Below are positions 60,961 to 64,000 of a stretch of DNA of 64,000 bases, one piece after another. Positions within the stretch are counted from its first letter, which is position 1; the number at the start of each line of letters is the position of its first letter. The stretch comes from Halioglobus sp. (GTDB lineage: Bacteria > Pseudomonadota > Gammaproteobacteria > Pseudomonadales > Halieaceae): contig JAGRIH010000002.1 in NCBI GenBank assembly GCA_020443345.1, forward strand, positions 2,236 to 66,235, given 5' to 3'. The notes below the pieces were generated by a model. That model was not told where the DNA came from, searched no databases, and saw only the letters and a program-made list of their open reading frames with translations. Made by a program: the position numbers and the translations under genes.

Positions 60961-61824
60961 TCACCCGCCATTGCCACGCCAGGGCCTGTTCACACTATCT
61001 GAGTTGCCCTGGATCCCGGCCACCCGAGACGCTTCGTGAAAGGCGACCGCCACCCCGCTCGCATAGCGCAAATCCACCCGCGCCACCTCGGCGGCGCGCG
61101 GTGCCAGCTCCCGGCGATAGATGGCGACAAAGCGGTGCATGCGCTCTAAAAAGTCATCGCCCCCGAGCAGCAGTTCAATCCCGCCGGCCAGCACCACCTG
61201 CACCTGAGCGCGCTCGTCGATCGCCACCTGTTCCACTGTCAGACCCAAAGGCGCCAGCAACTCCAGCAGGCGCTGGTAACTGGCCACCAGGGACTGGGCC
61301 GAGCCGTCTGGACCGCGCAGCAGCGGCAGCGACTGCCACTTGGCACTGTCGGCGGAGCGAAACACCTCGCCCTCGTGGTTGAGAAATCCGTCCCCGTTCC
61401 AGCGCGCGATCGGGAGCTGTTCCACCACGTGTATTTCCAGCGCGTTGGGCCACTTGCGGCGCACAGTGGCCTCGTAAATCCACGGCAAGGCCTCGAGCTG
61501 CCGGCGGATGTAGTTGAGATCGGCGCGCAAAAAACCGCCTACCAGCGCCGGCTGCACCATATCCTGCACCGCCTCGGCCCGGGTGTGCTCCAGCTCGCCG
61601 GTGACCACGATGTGCTGTACGGCAACAGCCTGCACGGCGATACACGCCTGGGTCGCGGCCAGCAGCACCACCCCCATACCGAGCAGCACCAAAACCCGGT
61701 TGAGCCAGACACAGGGCCGGCGCGCCGGCGCCGCGGCGACGGCCTTGCGGGTCGCCCCGTGCCGGCGCACGCGTTCGCGATGGCGCCCGTCCGGCCCGTG
61801 ACCCGATGTCACCGCACCCCCCAT
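60961..61824 (-). CDS. ftsQ: Cell division protein FtsQ, C-terminus altered by a repeat
   Basis: FtsQ is the bitopic division protein that links FtsL/FtsB to the ring. A basic cytoplasmic tail (about residues 1-40), one membrane helix (about 41-62, LVLLGMGVVLLAATQACIAV), a POTRA domain beginning VQHIVVTGELEHTRAE and a beta domain are visible. The final residues (GNSDSVNRPWRGNGG) are largely encoded by the 27-base repeat at 60980-61006, suggesting that the native C-terminus was replaced or extended. The start is one base after the ddl stop. Product 287 residues, normal. Confidence 0.94.
   Translation of the reverse strand: MGGAVTSGHGPDGRHRERVRRHGATRKAVAAAPARRPCVWLNRVLVLLGMGVVLLAATQACIAVQAVAVQHIVVTGELEHTRAEAVQDMVQPALVGGFLRADLNYIRRQLEALPWIYEATVRRKWPNALEIHVVEQLPIARWNGDGFLNHEGEVFRSADSAKWQSLPLLRGPDGSAQSLVASYQRLLELLAPLGLTVEQVAIDERAQVQVVLAGGIELLLGGDDFLERMHRFVAIYRRELAPRAAEVARVDLRYASGVAVAFHEASRVAGIQGNSDSVNRPWRGNGG
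60980..61006. repeat. 27-bp dispersed repeat, copy B (inside the end of ftsQ)
   Basis: Identical over 27 bases to 53537-53563. Here the repeat lies in frame within the last codons of ftsQ and is bounded by a perfect seven-base inverted repeat, ccagggc (60979-60985) and gccctgg (61006-61012). Copy A has a weaker version of that stem. No transposase or longer shared sequence accompanies either copy. Confidence 0.8.
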
Positions 61825-61825
61825 A

Positions 61826-62749
61826 TCAGCTGCACCGCTCCATACTCAATGCCACGATCCGCCGCACCAGCGCCGCGACGTCCAGGCCGGCCGCCCTGGC
61901 TGCCATGGGCACCAGCGAGTGGGACGTCATGCCCGGCACGGTATTGACCTCCAGCACCTGGAAACTGCCGTCGGCTGCGCGCATCACATCGACCCGACCC
62001 CAGATGGCGCAGTCCAGCGAAAAAAAGGCGCGCAGTGCCAGTTCCGCCAGTTGCGCCTCGGTATCCGCATCGAGACCGCAGGGACAGTGATAGCGGGTAT
62101 CGTCCGCCAGGTACTTGGCCTGGTAATCGTAAAATTCGTTGGCGGTCTCGAGCCGGATAGCCGGCAGGGCCGCGCCGCCCAGAATCGCCACCGTGTACTC
62201 GGGGCCATCCACAAACTGCTCCGCCAGTACCGTGGCGCCATAGCCGCGGGCCACTTCATAGGCCCGCTGCAGTTCATCGGCGGTGGCGGCGCTGGCCATG
62301 CCGATACTGGACCCTTCGTAGTTGGGCTTGACAAAGACCTTGCCCAGGCGCTCGATGACCGCCTGCCAGTCGCTGTCCGGGTGCAGGGTGACAAAAGCGC
62401 TGGTAGCGACGCCCACGCCCTGCCACAGCTGCTTGGAACGCAGTTTGTCCATGGCCAGGGCAGAGCCCAGCACGCCCGACCCGGTATAGGGAATACCCAG
62501 GCTCTGCAGGGCGCCCTGCATACTGCCGTCCTCGCCCCCGGGGCCGTGCAGGGCGATAAACGCGCAGGACACATCGCGCAACCGGGCCACCCAGTCCCCC
62601 GCCGCCGGGTCGACCTCGCGCACCTGACAGCCCAGCGAGCGCAGCGCCGCCGTCACGGTCTGGCCGCTGAGCAGGGAAATATCGCGCTCCGCCGAGCGCC
62701 CGCCCGACAGCACGGCGATCGGCCCGGCCGGCAGTGCATCGCCCGTCAT
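61826..62749 (-). CDS. ddl: D-alanine--D-alanine ligase
   Basis: Ddl joins two D-alanines with ATP to make the terminal dipeptide of peptidoglycan precursors. The 307-residue ATP-grasp protein shows [48 protein letters not shown] and [12 protein letters not shown]. The metal-binding [17 protein letters not shown] is also present, all standard for DdlB. Its ATG overlaps the murC stop as ATGA, and ftsQ follows after one base, so the three are translationally coupled. Confidence 0.97.
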   Translation of the reverse strand: MTGDALPAGPIAVLSGGRSAERDISLLSGQTVTAALRSLGCQVREVDPAAGDWVARLRDVSCAFIALHGPGGEDGSMQGALQSLGIPYTGSGVLGSALAMDKLRSKQLWQGVGVATSAFVTLHPDSDWQAVIERLGKVFVKPNYEGSSIGMASAATADELQRAYEVARGYGATVLAEQFVDGPEYTVAILGGAALPAIRLETANEFYDYQAKYLADDTRYHCPCGLDADTEAQLAELALRAFFSLDCAIWGRVDVMRAADGSFQVLEVNTVPGMTSHSLVPMAARAAGLDVAALVRRIVALSMERCS

Positions 62750-64000
62750 CCGCGCGGCCCTCCCGCAACCCGTGTGGCAATCAGTTCCTGGGCCAGGCGC
62801 CCCACGGTCCCGGCGCCCTGGGTAACGATGACATCGCCGGCCTGCACGATACTGTCCAGCAGTTCCGGCACGTCCTCGATGCGCTCCGCGAACACCGGCT
62901 CCACCTGGCCGCGCTGGCGAATGCTGCGGGTCAGGCTGCGGCTGTCCGCACCGGGGATCGGTTCTTCACCGGCGGGATACACCTCCAGCAGCACGAGTAC
63001 GTCGCAGGTGGACAGCACCGCCACGAAGTCTTCGTACAAATCGCGCGTACGGCTGTAGCGATGCGGCTGGTAGACCATCACCACACGGCGCTCGGGCCAG
63101 GCCTGTCGCGCGGACTCCAGCGTGGCCCGGACCTCTGTCGGGTGGTGGCCGTAGTCATCGACCAGCAGCGCGGTGCCCGCGGCAAACGCCACCTCGCCCA
63201 TACGGGTAAAGCGGCGCCCCACACCGGCGAAATTCTGCAGCCCGCGCTGAATCGCCTCTGCCTGCAGGCCCTCGTCGCAGGCCACGGCCACTGCCGCGGT
63301 GGCATTGAGTACGTTGTGCAGTCCGGGCATGTTCAGGGTCACGGCCAGCGGCGGCGCCCCCTCCGGGCGCCGTACGACGAAGCGGGTCACCAGCCCCCGG
63401 CGCTGCACCTGCGTGATACGGTAATCGGCATCCCGAGCCACGCCGTACGTGCTGACCTGGCGGGTCACCTCCGGCAGCAGCTCGCGCACTACCGGGTCAT
63501 CGATACACAACACCGCCAGCCCGTAGAACGGCAGGTTTTGCAGGAACTCCAGGAAGGTCCGGCGCAGCGCGGCAAAATCACCGCCATAAGTGGCCATGTG
63601 GTCCGCCTCGATATTGGTGACCACGGCAACCATGGGCTGCAAATGCAGGAAAGAGGCGTCGCTCTCGTCGGCCTCGGCGATCAGGAAGCGGCTCGCCCCG
63701 AGCTGCGCATTGCTGCCGACACTGTTGACCAGGCCGCCGATGACAAAGGTGGGATCCAGCCCCGCCTCGCCAAAAATCGCCGCCAGCAGGCTGGTGGTGG
63801 TGGTCTTGCCGTGCGTTCCGGCCACCGCTATACCGTGGCGATAGCGCATCAGTTCAGCCAGCATCTCCGCGCGCGGCACCACTGGGATCCGCGCCTCGCG
63901 GGCAGCGGCCACCTCGGGATTGCGCTGATCCACCGCGCTGGAGCTCACCACCACATCGGCGCCCAGGATGTTGTCCGGCGCGTGACCGATAAAGACCTCG
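62746..64000 (-). CDS. murC: UDP-N-acetylmuramate--L-alanine ligase, 3' part
   Basis: MurC adds L-alanine to UDP-MurNAc in peptidoglycan precursor synthesis. The frame is open to the window edge, giving about 418 of the usual 470 residues, so only the N-terminal end is missing. The ATP loop [14 protein letters not shown], the FVIGGLVNS segment, [14 protein letters not shown] and [15 protein letters not shown] identify it. The visible sequence begins [20 protein letters not shown]. The gene belongs to the dcw cluster; murG and earlier genes should lie to the right. Confidence 0.96.
   Translation of the reverse strand, partial: EVFIGHAPDNILGADVVVSSSAVDQRNPEVAAAREARIPVVPRAEMLAELMRYRHGIAVAGTHGKTTTTSLLAAIFGEAGLDPTFVIGGLVNSVGSNAQLGASRFLIAEADESDASFLHLQPMVAVVTNIEADHMATYGGDFAALRRTFLEFLQNLPFYGLAVLCIDDPVVRELLPEVTRQVSTYGVARDADYRITQVQRRGLVTRFVVRRPEGAPPLAVTLNMPGLHNVLNATAAVAVACDEGLQAEAIQRGLQNFAGVGRRFTRMGEVAFAAGTALLVDDYGHHPTEVRATLESARQAWPERRVVMVYQPHRYSRTRDLYEDFVAVLSTCDVLVLLEVYPAGEEPIPGADSRSLTRSIRQRGQVEPVFAERIEDVPELLDSIVQAGDVIVTQGAGTVGRLAQELIATRVAGGPRG

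Overview
The window is a continuous stretch of GC-rich chromosome, densely coding, from a gammaproteobacterium. Gene order around the division, secretion and pilus genes (murC-ddl-ftsQ-ftsA-ftsZ-lpxC-M23 peptidase-secA-argJ-mutT, then coaE-pilD-pilC-pilB facing pilA) matches the Pseudomonas/Cellvibrionales arrangement. A sodium-coupled transporter, a DmdC-type acyl-CoA dehydrogenase and a TonB receptor hint at a marine relative such as Halieaceae. That placement is inference; there is no rRNA or tRNA gene here to test it.

Layout. 1-3.4 kb (minus): the 5' part of narG (nitrate reductase), then purU and a DUF2058 gene. 3.4-5.2 kb (plus): cardiolipin synthase. 5.2-9.8 kb (minus): an NSS sodium symporter, an aminopeptidase P and a SxxK serine hydrolase. 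9.9-21.6 kb (minus): a complete type II secretion operon gspC-D-E-F-G-H-I-J-K-L-M-N, mostly translationally coupled, with an inverted repeat between gspF and gspG. 21.7-23.8 kb (minus): a 58-residue membrane protein, beta-carbonic anhydrase and a GAF/GGDEF protein with a degenerate active-site loop. 23.9-27.9 kb (plus): a TPP riboswitch followed by a four-gene thiamine salvage operon (TonB receptor, small thiamine-binding protein, PnuT-type permease, small-molecule kinase). 28-34.3 kb: yajQ, a ketopantoate-reductase-like gene, a membrane Ser/Thr kinase coupled to an FHA/sigma-54 activator, and ampD-ampE. 34.5-41.3 kb: nadC, rraA-type gene, acyl-CoA dehydrogenase, LysR regulator, a 165-bp MITE-like element and malate synthase G. 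41.3-46.9 kb (minus): pilA with a sigma-54 promoter and its own terminator, followed by two tandem multi-membrane GT-C-like paralogues and a GT2 glycosyltransferase. 47.4-51.9 kb (plus): pilB, pilC, pilD, coaE. 51.9-64 kb (minus): mutT, argJ, secA, M23 peptidase, lpxC, ftsZ, ftsA, ftsQ, ddl and the 3' part of murC.

How it works together. Two related machines, the type II secretion system and type IV pili, share the window. The gsp operon has no prepilin peptidase of its own, so PilD at 50.4 kb probably processes both sets of pseudopilins. The right end makes peptidoglycan precursors, the division ring, lipid A and the Sec motor. The thiamine operon imports and phosphorylates thiamine under TPP feedback. 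The least described parts are the kinase/FHA-activator pair (29.5-32.6 kb) and the pilA-linked GT-C pair (42.2-46.1 kb). No CRISPR array, prophage or intact insertion sequence was seen.
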